Source of the DNA: Enterobacter vonholyi
GTDB lineage: Bacteria > Pseudomonadota > Gammaproteobacteria > Enterobacterales > Enterobacteriaceae
Direction: 5' to 3'
Length of the DNA: 64,000 nucleotides
Assembly: GCF_008364555.1 (NCBI RefSeq)
Contig: NZ_VTUC01000006.1
Location: forward strand, 806,001-870,000
Positions within the stretch are counted from its first letter, which is position 1. Each line of letters begins with the position of its first letter. This document shows positions 9,879 to 18,347 of the stretch, piece by piece. Below the pieces are notes generated by a model. That model searched no databases. It was not told where the DNA came from and saw nothing but the letters and a program-made list of their open reading frames with translations. The position numbers and the translations under genes were made by a program.

Positions 9879-10892
9879 TTATTCCGTGGACAACATTAAG
9901 CGTAGCCGTCCCCCGGCGCCCCAAATTTGGCACTGCCAGGAGGAACAGCGGTGGCTAATTTGATTAAGATATGCCGTTCCCAATGTCCCAAGCGGCACGC
10001 CATTACTCACCTGAATATGATGTTCACCGGTATTCAGTGAAGCGTTGAGACCTGCTGAGACGAGGATCAGATTTTTTAAACCGCTGTGGTAATAGCCGAC
10101 CAGCAGCGGGAACTGTCCAGGTAAATTGGCCTGACGAAAAAGCTGGTTTACTTGTTTGAGTAAACTGCCTAACTCCGGTAGCCGTTGTCCCTGATGCGAT
10201 AACTGTTCCTGCAACAAACCATTAAATAGAGCGCGAAGAAGTAACGCGGCTAATACACCGTTATCCCCTGCCCGGGTGACATCCAGAGAATAAAACGCAA
10301 GGTCGGTATCAGATAAAGGTGCGATATCCAGCACCAGTCCGGGCTGGTCAGCAGCTACCAGCTGGCGATAATTTACGCGACAGTGTGAAATAGTTTGCTG
10401 CACGGGCGGCTGGAGCTCTTGCAATAGTTTCGCCGCAGCAGGCGGATTACTCACCAGGGCATCCCAGTCCTGGAAAAGACGCTCCTCTTCCTCTACTCGG
10501 GAATTAAACATATTGGGATAAAGGCACGCCAGGACCGTTTCACGCAGCCGGTTCAGATCCTTGACCGGTTTAAGCAGAATATCCTGGACGCCAAGACGTA
10601 ATGCTTTGGCAATATCCGCCATATTCTCTGTGGCAGAGATCACCAGAATCGGCGTCTGGTTACCTTCGTTACGCAGATGTTCAACCAGCTTCAGTCCATT
10701 CATGCGCGGCATCGCTATGTCGCAAATCATCAAATCGGGCGTAATGCCGATCATTTTTTCCAGGGCATCGATGCCATCTTCAGCCAGTGACGTCATTGCG
10801 CCCAGCGAGGATAACCACGAATCCAGTAGCGATCGGAAAACGGGCTCGTCTTCAACAATCAAAATGTGTTTTCCGGCCAATGGCTGCGTCAT
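9879..10892 (-). CDS. rssB: RssB, response-regulator adaptor for RpoS degradation
   Basis: Adaptor that binds RpoS and hands it to ClpXP, keeping stationary-phase sigma low in growing cells. It has 337 residues. The N-terminal receiver domain (about 1-125) carries the phospho-acceptor Asp58 in LMICDIAMPRMNG, with an acidic VEDEP pocket near residue 15 and the conserved Lys in ILLKPVKDL. The C-terminal half is a degenerate PP2C-like domain. It follows rssA on the same strand with a 91-bp gap, consistent with an rssAB unit. The 3' gap to galU (9679-9878) holds no gene. Confidence 0.96.
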   Translation of the reverse strand: MTQPLAGKHILIVEDEPVFRSLLDSWLSSLGAMTSLAEDGIDALEKMIGITPDLMICDIAMPRMNGLKLVEHLRNEGNQTPILVISATENMADIAKALRLGVQDILLKPVKDLNRLRETVLACLYPNMFNSRVEEEERLFQDWDALVSNPPAAAKLLQELQPPVQQTISHCRVNYRQLVAADQPGLVLDIAPLSDTDLAFYSLDVTRAGDNGVLAALLLRALFNGLLQEQLSHQGQRLPELGSLLKQVNQLFRQANLPGQFPLLVGYYHSGLKNLILVSAGLNASLNTGEHHIQVSNGVPLGTLGTAYLNQISHRCSSWQCQIWGAGGRLRLMLSTE

Positions 10893-10983
10893 GGTTCCTC
10901 CCCTGGCTGACAGTAACTAAATAGTGGCATGCGATCGGCACTATCGCCTGTCAGATTTTGCTGAAGTAGTCAAAAAAAGGTGC

Positions 10984-11886
10984 TTAACGTGCGGTCTGCA
11001 CAAAAGGCAACAATTCGTCTATTTTCTTTTCGACGGCTAACGAGCCCGCTGCGATGGCGGCCTCAGCCCGATGGAAATCAAGAGTAGAGATTTGCGGACA
11101 GTACGGCTGAATAAGGATATCCGGAGGGTCGCCTGCCATACGGTTACGTTTAAGGCGATTCTCGAGTACCTGTATTGACGTGGTCATGATTTCTATCGCC
11201 GTCGGCGCGGTAACCGAGCGTCGCGCGGCCATACGCCCGATTCTGCCGCGCAGGCGCTCGTGCCAGGCCAGTTTCTCGTCCTCGGCATCTTCGCTCTGCA
11301 GATTGACCGGCATGAGGTCCTGTTGCATCAGGTGGGCATCGTGCTGCAGATCGACGGCAATCACGATATCCGCCCCCATTGCACGGGTCAGAGAAATGGG
11401 AACCGGGTTAACGACGCCACCATCGACAAGCCAGTAACCGTTGTGTGGGACAGGCGCCATGAGCCCCGGCATACTGCAGGAGGCGCGCACGGCAAGATGG
11501 ATATCCCCTTCGGTTAGCCAAAGTTCGCGTCCTGTACTGAGGTTCGTCGCGACGGCGCCGAAAGGCATCTGACAATCAGTGAAGTCTTCGAGAGGCATAA
11601 CCTGGCGGAACTGGTTAAAAACGCGTTCGCCGCGCAACAGTCCACCACGCTGCCAGGAGAGGTCCATCAGACGCAGCACGTCCCAGTAGCTGAAGGAACG
11701 CACCCAAGTCTCGAGTTCCGTAAGCTTTCCGCACGCGTAAGCGGATCCGACAAGCGATCCGATTGAACATCCTGCGACAATATCTACGGCAATGCCCATC
11801 TTGTTTAAGGCATTAATCACGCCGATGTGTGACCATCCCCGGGCTGCACCTGAGCCCAGCGCCAGTCCAATTTTAACCTTTCTCAT
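10984..11886 (-). CDS. rssA: RssA, patatin-like phospholipase family protein
   Basis: Patatin-family putative serine acyl-hydrolase of unknown substrate, encoded upstream of rssB. It has 300 residues from the ATG at 11886 (MRKVKIGLALGSGAARGWSH). Patatin motifs are all present: the oxyanion glycine-rich GSGAARGWSHIGV, the nucleophile elbow GCSIGSLVGSAYA, and the DGGVVNP dyad aspartate. The frame continues 14 codons upstream without family similarity, so the shorter start is used. Divergent from ychJ. Confidence 0.94.
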   Translation of the reverse strand: MRKVKIGLALGSGAARGWSHIGVINALNKMGIAVDIVAGCSIGSLVGSAYACGKLTELETWVRSFSYWDVLRLMDLSWQRGGLLRGERVFNQFRQVMPLEDFTDCQMPFGAVATNLSTGRELWLTEGDIHLAVRASCSMPGLMAPVPHNGYWLVDGGVVNPVPISLTRAMGADIVIAVDLQHDAHLMQQDLMPVNLQSEDAEDEKLAWHERLRGRIGRMAARRSVTAPTAIEIMTTSIQVLENRLKRNRMAGDPPDILIQPYCPQISTLDFHRAEAAIAAGSLAVEKKIDELLPFVQTAR

Positions 11887-12000
11887 TAGCCCTGTTTTAC
11901 TTCCCCTGGATTCCTGACATAGCGTCAACGCAACAGCTCAGTTAACATAGTGCTACCCGAAGCGTTTTACGCCTTTATTTTTTGTTCCAGGAAGAGAATC

Positions 12001-12459
12001 GTGTCTCAACTCTGCCCTTGTGGTAGCGCTCTGGAGTATAGCCTATGTTGCCAGCGATATCTGTCTGGCGATCAGGTTGCACCAGACCCGTCACACCTCA
12101 TGCGTTCACGTTACACTGCTTTTGTGATCAAAGACGCAGACTACCTGATTAAAACCTGGCATCCCTTCTGCCACGCTGCCGAATTCAGAAAGGACATCGA
12201 AGCCGGCTTCGCGAACACGCAGTGGCTCGGCCTCACCGTCTATGAATCCTCTCCAGGCAGTCATGTTGATGAAGGTTACGTCAGCTTTGTAGCCCGTTTT
12301 AACGAGAATAATAAACCGGGGGCCATTATCGAACGTTCCCGGTTCTTAAAGGAAAGCGGGCAGTGGTATTATATTGACGGAACGCGCCCACAGTTTGGTC
12401 GTAACGATCCCTGCCCGTGTGGTTCAGGTAAAAAATTTAAAAAGTGTTGCGGGCAGTAA
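12001..12459 (+). CDS. ychJ: YchJ, SEC-C motif protein
   Basis: Small cytoplasmic UPF0225 protein with zinc-binding SEC-C-type motifs at both ends: [14 protein letters not shown] near the N-terminus and [16 protein letters not shown] at the C-terminus. The middle forms an NTF2-like domain. Function is not established. It has 152 residues, the same as E. coli, from a GTG at 12001; the frame is open for 17 codons upstream, but the GTG gives the family start VSQLCPCGS. It lies just upstream of purU on the same strand (46-bp gap). Confidence 0.93.
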   Translation: MSQLCPCGSALEYSLCCQRYLSGDQVAPDPSHLMRSRYTAFVIKDADYLIKTWHPFCHAAEFRKDIEAGFANTQWLGLTVYESSPGSHVDEGYVSFVARFNENNKPGAIIERSRFLKESGQWYYIDGTRPQFGRNDPCPCGSGKKFKKCCGQ

Positions 12460-12505
12460 TGCCTGACAACCCAGACTTCGCAAATACAAACAGGATTTCC
12501 CGGCG

Positions 12506-13348
12506 ATGCAATCATTACAACGTAAAGTTCTGCGCACCATCTGTCCCGATCAAAAAGGGCTGATCGCACGAATTACCAACATTTGCTATAAACATGAACT
12601 GAATATCGTGCAGAACAACGAGTTCGTTGACCACCGTACCGGCCGCTTCTTTATGCGTACCGAACTGGAAGGTATTTTCAACGACACCACTCTGCTGGCC
12701 GATCTGGACAGCGCGCTTCCGGAGGGTTCCGTGCGCGAACTGACCCCAGCCGGTCGACGCCGCATCGTGATCCTGGTGACCAAAGAAGCACACTGTCTTG
12801 GCGACCTGCTGATGAAAGCAAACTACGGCGGTCTGGACGTCGAAATTGCTGCCGTTATTGGCAACCACGAGACGCTGCGCACGCTGGTCGAACGCTTTGA
12901 TATTCCGTTCGAGCTGGTCAGCCACGAAGGCCATACGCGTGAAGAACACGACGATTTGATGGCCCAGGCCATTGAAGCGCATAACCCGGACTACGTGGTG
13001 CTGGCGAAATACATGCGCGTGTTAACGCCATCTTTCGTGGCGCGTTTCCCGAACAAGATCATCAACATTCACCACTCGTTCCTGCCGGCCTTTATTGGTG
13101 CGCGTCCATACCACCAGGCGTACGAGCGTGGCGTTAAGATTATTGGCGCGACAGCCCACTACGTGAATGACAACCTGGACGAAGGTCCCATCATCATGCA
13201 GGACGTGATTCATGTGGATCACACTTACACCGCTGAGGACATGATGCGTGCAGGGCGTGACGTTGAGAAGAATGTGTTAAGCCGCGCGCTGTATCAGGTG
13301 CTGGCCCAGCGTGTCTTCGTTTACGGCAACAGAACCATCATTCTTTAA
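12506..13348 (+). CDS. purU: Formyltetrahydrofolate deformylase
   Basis: Hydrolyses 10-formyl-THF to formate and THF, supplying formate for PurT and balancing the one-carbon pool; cytoplasmic. It has 280 residues. An N-terminal ACT domain (LRTICPDQKGLIARITNIC) is followed by the formyltransferase-like domain with the signature NIHHSFLPAFIGARPYHQA (catalytic N/H/D set) and IIGATAHYV. It is almost identical to E. coli PurU. It lies immediately upstream of the tyrT operon, the conserved arrangement. Confidence 0.97.
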   Translation: MQSLQRKVLRTICPDQKGLIARITNICYKHELNIVQNNEFVDHRTGRFFMRTELEGIFNDTTLLADLDSALPEGSVRELTPAGRRRIVILVTKEAHCLGDLLMKANYGGLDVEIAAVIGNHETLRTLVERFDIPFELVSHEGHTREEHDDLMAQAIEAHNPDYVVLAKYMRVLTPSFVARFPNKIINIHHSFLPAFIGARPYHQAYERGVKIIGATAHYVNDNLDEGPIIMQDVIHVDHTYTAEDMMRAGRDVEKNVLSRALYQVLAQRVFVYGNRTIIL

Positions 13349-13429
13349 TCTTTCGGAAAATGAATTGATTAGCTTTGCGCCTTTACGGATAAAAAGCAGG
13401 CAAACAGCTTCATTTCCCTAAAGGAATGC

Positions 13430-13457
13430 TTTACAGGGGCGTCTCATTTGATATGAT
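13430..13457 (+). promoter_or_regulatory. tyrT promoter (stringent type)
   Basis: A -35 tttaca (13430-13435), 16-bp spacer, -10 tatgat (13452-13457) and GC-rich discriminator gcgccccgc match the well-studied E. coli tyrT promoter. The predicted start is near 13464, about 40 bases before the first tRNA. The GC-rich discriminator is the known cause of ppGpp sensitivity; A/T-rich DNA upstream would hold Fis sites. Confidence 0.85.
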
Positions 13458-13506
13458 GCGCCCCGCTTCCAGCAGGAAGCAGGCCAGTAAAAAAGCATTA
13501 CCCCGT

Positions 13507-13591
<85 letters not shown>

Positions 13592-13626
13592 TCTCTCAGC
13601 ACGACCTCAAAAATTGAATTACCCCT

Positions 13627-13711
<85 letters not shown>

Positions 13712-13893
13712 TCACTTCAAAATGACTCTGAATCTCCTTTTTGCACCAGGCATCATGCCTTTCCGTAAAGGGGAAGGATGAGAAGCTTCGACTAAGATTC
13801 GATTCGAGCGCAGCGAGAAAGCGTTGCCGCAGGCAACGACCCGAAGGGCGAGGCGCAACGCGCCGAGTAATCCTTCCCCCACCACCATCACTT
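13712..13893 (+). ncRNA. rttR: rtT-like repeat downstream of tyrTV
   Basis: A 25-nt stretch spanning the 3' end of the second tRNA and its flank (13693-13717) recurs exactly at 13869-13893, a period of 176 bp. E. coli tyrT has about 178-bp repeats that each end in the 3' tRNA-Tyr sequence and release the rtT RNA during processing (established knowledge). Only one such unit is present here. The segment contains a gc-rich pairing region (gcgttgccgcaggcaacg, about 13821-13838). The E. coli tpr open frame is not recognisable. RNA ends are approximate. Confidence 0.6.
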
Positions 13894-13983
13894 TCCCGAA
13901 TAATCCAAAAAATCAATTTAAAACTAAACCGAATCCGTCGTTGCAGGCCAGGTAAGGCACAGCCGCCCCCCGGCAACAGATGG

Positions 13984-14427
13984 TTACATCGGTGGCAAAC
14001 GACGCATGACCGGTGAACTTTTCACAATCGACGTATTACACTGGGCATGTTCCGCCAGCCCATCCAGCAGCGCATCAAGCTGTTCGATTGATCGCACCAC
14101 CAGCCTGATGACAAAGCAGTCCACCCCGGTCACCTTGTCGCTCTCAATACACTCCGGCATCGCCTGAATATACTTATCCACCTTATGCAACAACCCCGGC
14201 AAAGGCCGCACGCGCACCAGCGCCTGCAGCGTATACCCCAGCGCCGCCAGGTTCACCCGAGCACCATAACCCTGAATCACACCGCGCTCTTCCAGCCTTT
14301 TAAGACGTTCTGCCGTGCTGGGAGACGTCAGACCGATGCGGCCGCTGAGCACCTTCAACGACATGCGCGCATCCTCAACCAGGCAGGCTAAAATTTGTCG
14401 GTCTATATCATCAAGAAGGTAATCCAT
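13984..14427 (-). CDS. Lrp/AsnC-family transcriptional regulator
   Basis: Feast/famine regulator of 147 residues: N-terminal winged helix-turn-helix ([44 protein letters not shown], about 5-48) and C-terminal RAM/Lrp sensing domain with [18 protein letters not shown]. The start at 14427 is favoured over the in-frame GTG at 14436 because aggtga lies 5 nt upstream of the ATG. It is divergent from the EamA transporter at 14535 with a short shared promoter region, which strongly suggests it controls that exporter, probably in response to an amino acid. No E. coli counterpart at this locus. Confidence 0.9.
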   Translation of the reverse strand: MDYLLDDIDRQILACLVEDARMSLKVLSGRIGLTSPSTAERLKRLEERGVIQGYGARVNLAALGYTLQALVRVRPLPGLLHKVDKYIQAMPECIESDKVTGVDCFVIRLVVRSIEQLDALLDGLAEHAQCNTSIVKSSPVMRRLPPM

Positions 14428-14534
14428 CGCTTTCACCTAATTTTAAAAAGCCATTACTGCATTTCACCTTATCTCATCCCTGTAAAACCCGACAGCGATT
14501 TTCGACAATAACGTCATTACTCAGGAGGTGGATG

Positions 14535-15431
14535 ATGCGTGATTTACATAAAGGCGTCTGGCAAATGAGCCTGGCGATGTTAATTTCCGGCTCTATCGGT
14601 GCGTTTGTTTTGCTCAGCGGCCTGCCGGTGACGGAAGTGGTGTTCTGGCGCTGTCTTATCGGGGCAATGGCGCTTTTTATTTTTATCCGGGTGAGTCAAA
14701 AGCCCTTTAGCCTCCTCACCCGCACCACGCTGATGCTGGCTATTCTCGGCGGCGTAGCGCTCGTGGTGAACTGGCTGCTGCTCTTCGCGGCCTATGAACG
14801 GATCTCGATTGGTCTTTCGACCGTGGTCTATAACACCCAGCCGTTTATGCTGGTCCTGATGGGAATGTTTTTAGGTGAACGCGTCAGCCTGGTGAAATGG
14901 GGCTGGCTGTTCCTCGCTTTCGGCGGCGTGGTGATCTTGCTCTCCAGCGAGCTGACCGGCGCGCATGGCAGTGAATGGCTCGCCGGAATCGGCCTGGCAA
15001 TGGCCGCGGCCTTCTTCTACGCGCTGACGGCAATCATTGCGCGCAAGCTGAAAACAATCGCGCCGCAGCATATTGCCTTTATCCAGGTGCTGACGGGCGT
15101 CGTGATGCTTTTGCCGTTTGCCAGCATGCCGTCATTCTCAGGTGATTTTCCCTGGCCGATCCTGCTGACGCTGGGCATCGTCCATACCGGCATTATGTAC
15201 CAGTTGCTCTACAGCGCGATCCAGAAGCTGCCTACGCCCATTACCGGCTCCCTGTCGTTTATCTATCCGGTGGTGGCGATCGTTGTCGATAATCTGGTGT
15301 TCGGACACTCGCTGAACCTGACGCAGCTCGCGGGCGGCGCGCTGATCCTTTTTGCTGCAGCGGGCAACAACCTGGGCTGGGGCGAAAAAAAACCCCGCGA
15401 GTGCGGGGTTGGTATCAAAACGGCGAATTAG
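14535..15431 (+). CDS. EamA/DMT-family transporter
   Basis: Inner-membrane drug/metabolite transporter superfamily exporter with two EamA repeats and about ten membrane helices in 298 residues. Conserved features are the [22 protein letters not shown] first half, [21 protein letters not shown], and the second repeat ending [16 protein letters not shown]. Two adjacent ATGs are available (14532, 14535); aggaggtg at 14523-14530 spaces best with 14535. Substrate unknown; pairing with a divergent Lrp-type regulator suggests amino-acid efflux. Its last codons contain the narGHJI terminator and its stop overlaps that of narI, giving a 4-bp convergent overlap. Confidence 0.9.
   Translation: MRDLHKGVWQMSLAMLISGSIGAFVLLSGLPVTEVVFWRCLIGAMALFIFIRVSQKPFSLLTRTTLMLAILGGVALVVNWLLLFAAYERISIGLSTVVYNTQPFMLVLMGMFLGERVSLVKWGWLFLAFGGVVILLSSELTGAHGSEWLAGIGLAMAAAFFYALTAIIARKLKTIAPQHIAFIQVLTGVVMLLPFASMPSFSGDFPWPILLTLGIVHTGIMYQLLYSAIQKLPTPITGSLSFIYPVVAIVVDNLVFGHSLNLTQLAGGALILFAAAGNNLGWGEKKPRECGVGIKTAN
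15385..15410 (-). terminator. narGHJI terminator embedded in the EamA coding sequence
   Basis: On the minus strand aaccccgc (complement of 15403-15410) pairs with gcggggtt (complement of 15391-15398), followed by eight T (A-run 15385-15392). It starts 18 bases after the narI stop and lies wholly within the last 16 codons of the convergent EamA gene. Confidence 0.85.
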
Positions 15432-16105
15432 CGACGGGCGCGCACAATCTGGTATTTGCGCGTCAGGTACTCCACCGGCGCGCTCCAGATATGCACCAGA
15501 CGAGAAAACGGGAACAGCACAAACAGCGTCATTCCCAGCACCAGGTGAACGCGGAAGATAAACGCCACGCCGTCCAGGTGCGCGGAGGCTCCGCCGTGGA
15601 AGGTCACCACGGACTGCGCCCAGCCGACCAGCTTCATCATTTCGCTCCCGTCCATATGCTGTGCCGAGAACGGAATGGTCAGCAGGCCCAGCGCGCACTG
15701 CACCATCAGCAGGGAGAGGATCAGAATATCCGCGGCGGTCGTGGTCGCACGCACGCGCGGGCTGAACAGGCGACGTTTCAGCAGCAGCAGGCCCCCCACC
15801 AGAGTCATCACTCCGCAGGCACCACCGGCGATCATCGCCATCTTCTGCTTCACCTCAATCGGTAGCCATGCTTCATACATCCAGTGCGGCGTCAGCATGC
15901 CGAGGAAGTGACCGGCAAAAATCCCCAGAATACCGATGTGGAACAGGTTAGAGCCCACATGCATCCCTTTACGATCCAGCATCTGGCTGGAGGCCGCACG
16001 CCAGGTGTACTGGCCGTAGTCGTAGCGCAGCCAGCTTCCCACCAGGAACACGGTGCCCGCGATATACGGGTAAATGTCAAAGAAGAACATATTCAGGAAG
16101 TGCAT
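15428..16105 (-). CDS. narI: NarI, respiratory nitrate reductase cytochrome b subunit
   Basis: Gamma subunit of membrane nitrate reductase A: a five-helix diheme cytochrome b that oxidises quinol at the periplasmic face and passes electrons to NarH. It has 225 residues, as in E. coli. The start [21 protein letters not shown], the helix with [16 protein letters not shown], and the later histidine ligands in [15 protein letters not shown] and [12 protein letters not shown] are typical. Its ATG overlaps the narJ stop (TAATG). The stop codon overlaps that of the convergent EamA gene. Confidence 0.97.
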   Translation of the reverse strand: MHFLNMFFFDIYPYIAGTVFLVGSWLRYDYGQYTWRAASSQMLDRKGMHVGSNLFHIGILGIFAGHFLGMLTPHWMYEAWLPIEVKQKMAMIAGGACGVMTLVGGLLLLKRRLFSPRVRATTTAADILILSLLMVQCALGLLTIPFSAQHMDGSEMMKLVGWAQSVVTFHGGASAHLDGVAFIFRVHLVLGMTLFVLFPFSRLVHIWSAPVEYLTRKYQIVRARR

Positions 16106-16815
16106 TAGTGCCGTCCTCCGTTAGAGATATTCAAATATTGCGGGGCAACCGCGCCGGCAAAGCGACGCTGGTGGGCGGAGATTTCAGACTCGCCGCAGTT
16201 CTGGTCAGCAAAGAATTTCACCTGCTCTTCTTCCCAGACCGCATCCAGCGCTTGTGGAGTATCGTCCCGTGCTTCATCCGCGATTTTCTCCGCCACTTTT
16301 TCACTGTCGACCGAGGCGTTGGCCAGCTTCACCAGCAGATCGAACAGCACCGCATAGCAGCTCTCGCGCTGCTGAAGACGCGCGCCGAGCAGCGCCAGGA
16401 TCGGCGCGACATCCTGCAGACCACCCAGCGCCTCCTCTTTCGGCAGCTGCGCCAGGTACTCCAGATACAGCGGCAGATGATCCGGCAGCTCGCGGCTGTC
16501 GAGCTGCAGGCCGTGCTGTTCGTACTGGGCCATCAGGTCCACCATCGCCTGCCCGCGGTCACGGGACTCACCGTGAACGTGTTCAAACAGCAGCAGCGAG
16601 GTCGCACGCCCCCGGTCAAACAGCTGGCTGTAGTCCGACTGGGCATCCAGAAGGTCGCGCGCCAGCAGATCGCGGAGGAAAACGCCAAGCCGCTGGGCAT
16701 CGTCTTTATCCAGGTTTTCAGATGACGCGAGCGCGTCAAAGAGCTCCTGCTGATGCTGCGCAAGCGCAGCATCCGGGTACTCGAGCAGGCGCGAAACAAT
16801 GACAAGTTCAATCAT
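16105..16815 (-). CDS. narJ: NarJ, nitrate reductase assembly chaperone
   Basis: Cytoplasmic chaperone that holds the NarGH complex while molybdenum cofactor and Fe-S clusters are inserted; not part of the final enzyme. It has 236 residues of all-helical TorD/NarJ type: [20 protein letters not shown], then [24 protein letters not shown], and [15 protein letters not shown] overlaps the narH stop by 4 bp (ATGA), so translation is coupled. Confidence 0.96.
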   Translation of the reverse strand: MIELVIVSRLLEYPDAALAQHQQELFDALASSENLDKDDAQRLGVFLRDLLARDLLDAQSDYSQLFDRGRATSLLLFEHVHGESRDRGQAMVDLMAQYEQHGLQLDSRELPDHLPLYLEYLAQLPKEEALGGLQDVAPILALLGARLQQRESCYAVLFDLLVKLANASVDSEKVAEKIADEARDDTPQALDAVWEEEQVKFFADQNCGESEISAHQRRFAGAVAPQYLNISNGGRH

Positions 16816-18347
16816 GAGTGCGGCTCCGTTTTACTGGTCACATCCATGGCGTCGATGCGGCGGCTGTTGAACAGGTTGAATTTGCTGTCTGAACCGTGGC
16901 AACCGTCGCCAAAGGTAAAGCCACAGCCATTTTTCTCCGGGAAGGCCTCGCGGGCCAGCTCTCGGTGGCTGCTCGGCACCACGAAACGGTCTTCGTAGTT
17001 GGCTATCGCCAGATAGCGGTACATCTCTTGCGCCTGCGCTTCGGTCAGACCGACCTCTTCCAGCGCGCGGGTATCGATCACGCCGTCTACGGTTTCCGCA
17101 CGTTTAAAGTGACGCATCGCCAGCATACGCTTCAGCGCGAGCAGGACCGGCTGGGTGTCCCCTGCGGTCAACAGGTTCGCCAGGTACTGAACCGGAATAC
17201 GCAGGCTTTCAACGTCCGGCAGGATGCCGTTGCTGCCCAGTTCGCCCGCGTCAGCCGCGGACTGAATCGGCGACAGCGGCGGCACGTACCAGACCATCGG
17301 CAGGGTGCGGTATTCCGGGTGCAGCGGCAGCGCGAGCTTCCAGTCCATTGCCATTTTGTACACCGGTGACTGCTGCGCCGCGTCAATCACGCTCTGCTGC
17401 ACGCCGTCCTTCAGCGCCTGCTCAATCACCTTCGGATCGTTCGGATCGAGGAACACGTCCAGCTGACGCTGATACAGATCTTTCTCGTGCTCGGTGCTCG
17501 CGGCGTTTTCAATCGCGTCCGCGTCATACAGCAGCACGCCGAGGTAGCGAATACGGCCTACGCAGCTTTCTGAGCAGACTGTCGGCATTCCGGCTTCGAT
17601 ACGCGGGTAGCAGAAGATGCACTTCTCAGACTTGCCGCTTTTCCAGTTGAAGTAGATTTTTTTGTACGGACAGCCGGTGATGCACATACGCCAGCCGCGG
17701 CACTTGTCCTGGTCGATCAGCACGATGCCATCTTCTTCACGCTTGTAGATGGCACCGCTTGGGCAGGTCGCCACGCACGCCGGGTTGAGGCAGTGCTCGC
17801 ACAGGCGCGGCAGATACATCATGAAGGTGTTTTCGAACTGGCCGTACATCGCCTTCTGCATATTCTCGAAGTTCTGGTCTTTGGCGCGTTTCTCGAACTC
17901 GCCGCCCAGAATCTCTTCCCAGTTTGGACCGCTGACGATCTTGTCCATGCGCTGACCGGTGATCAGCGAGCGAGGACGGGCAATCGGCTGGTGTTTGCTT
18001 TCCGGCGCGTTGTGCAGGTTCTGGTAGTCGTAATCAAACGGCTCGTAGTAATCGTCGATGCCCGGCAGGTGCGGGTTGGCGAAGATTTTTCCCAGAAGCC
18101 AAGCGCGGTTGCCCATGCGCGGCTGCAGCTTGCCGTTGATTTTACGGATCCAGCCGCCCTTCCACTTCTCCTGGTTTTCCCAGTCGGTCGGGAAGCCGGT
18201 GCCCGGCTTGCTTTCCACATTGTTGAACCAGGCGTATTCCATACCTTCACGGCTGGTCCAGACGTTTTTACAGGTGACCGAGCAGGTATGGCAGCCGATG
18301 CATTTATCCAGATTCAGCACCATGCCGACTTGTGAACGAATTTTCAT
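16812..18347 (-). CDS. narH: NarH, nitrate reductase iron-sulfur subunit
   Basis: Beta subunit; carries one [3Fe-4S] and three [4Fe-4S] clusters that relay electrons from NarI to NarG on the cytoplasmic face. It has 511 residues. Cysteine groups are visible in CIGCHTCSVTCKNVW (about 16-26), LCEHCLNPACVATCPSG (about 184-196), DQDKCRGWRMCITGCPYK, where a tryptophan replaces a cysteine (the 3Fe-4S site), and EKCIFCYPRIEAG. ATGA overlap with narG. Confidence 0.98.
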   Translation of the reverse strand: MKIRSQVGMVLNLDKCIGCHTCSVTCKNVWTSREGMEYAWFNNVESKPGTGFPTDWENQEKWKGGWIRKINGKLQPRMGNRAWLLGKIFANPHLPGIDDYYEPFDYDYQNLHNAPESKHQPIARPRSLITGQRMDKIVSGPNWEEILGGEFEKRAKDQNFENMQKAMYGQFENTFMMYLPRLCEHCLNPACVATCPSGAIYKREEDGIVLIDQDKCRGWRMCITGCPYKKIYFNWKSGKSEKCIFCYPRIEAGMPTVCSESCVGRIRYLGVLLYDADAIENAASTEHEKDLYQRQLDVFLDPNDPKVIEQALKDGVQQSVIDAAQQSPVYKMAMDWKLALPLHPEYRTLPMVWYVPPLSPIQSAADAGELGSNGILPDVESLRIPVQYLANLLTAGDTQPVLLALKRMLAMRHFKRAETVDGVIDTRALEEVGLTEAQAQEMYRYLAIANYEDRFVVPSSHRELAREAFPEKNGCGFTFGDGCHGSDSKFNLFNSRRIDAMDVTSKTEPHS

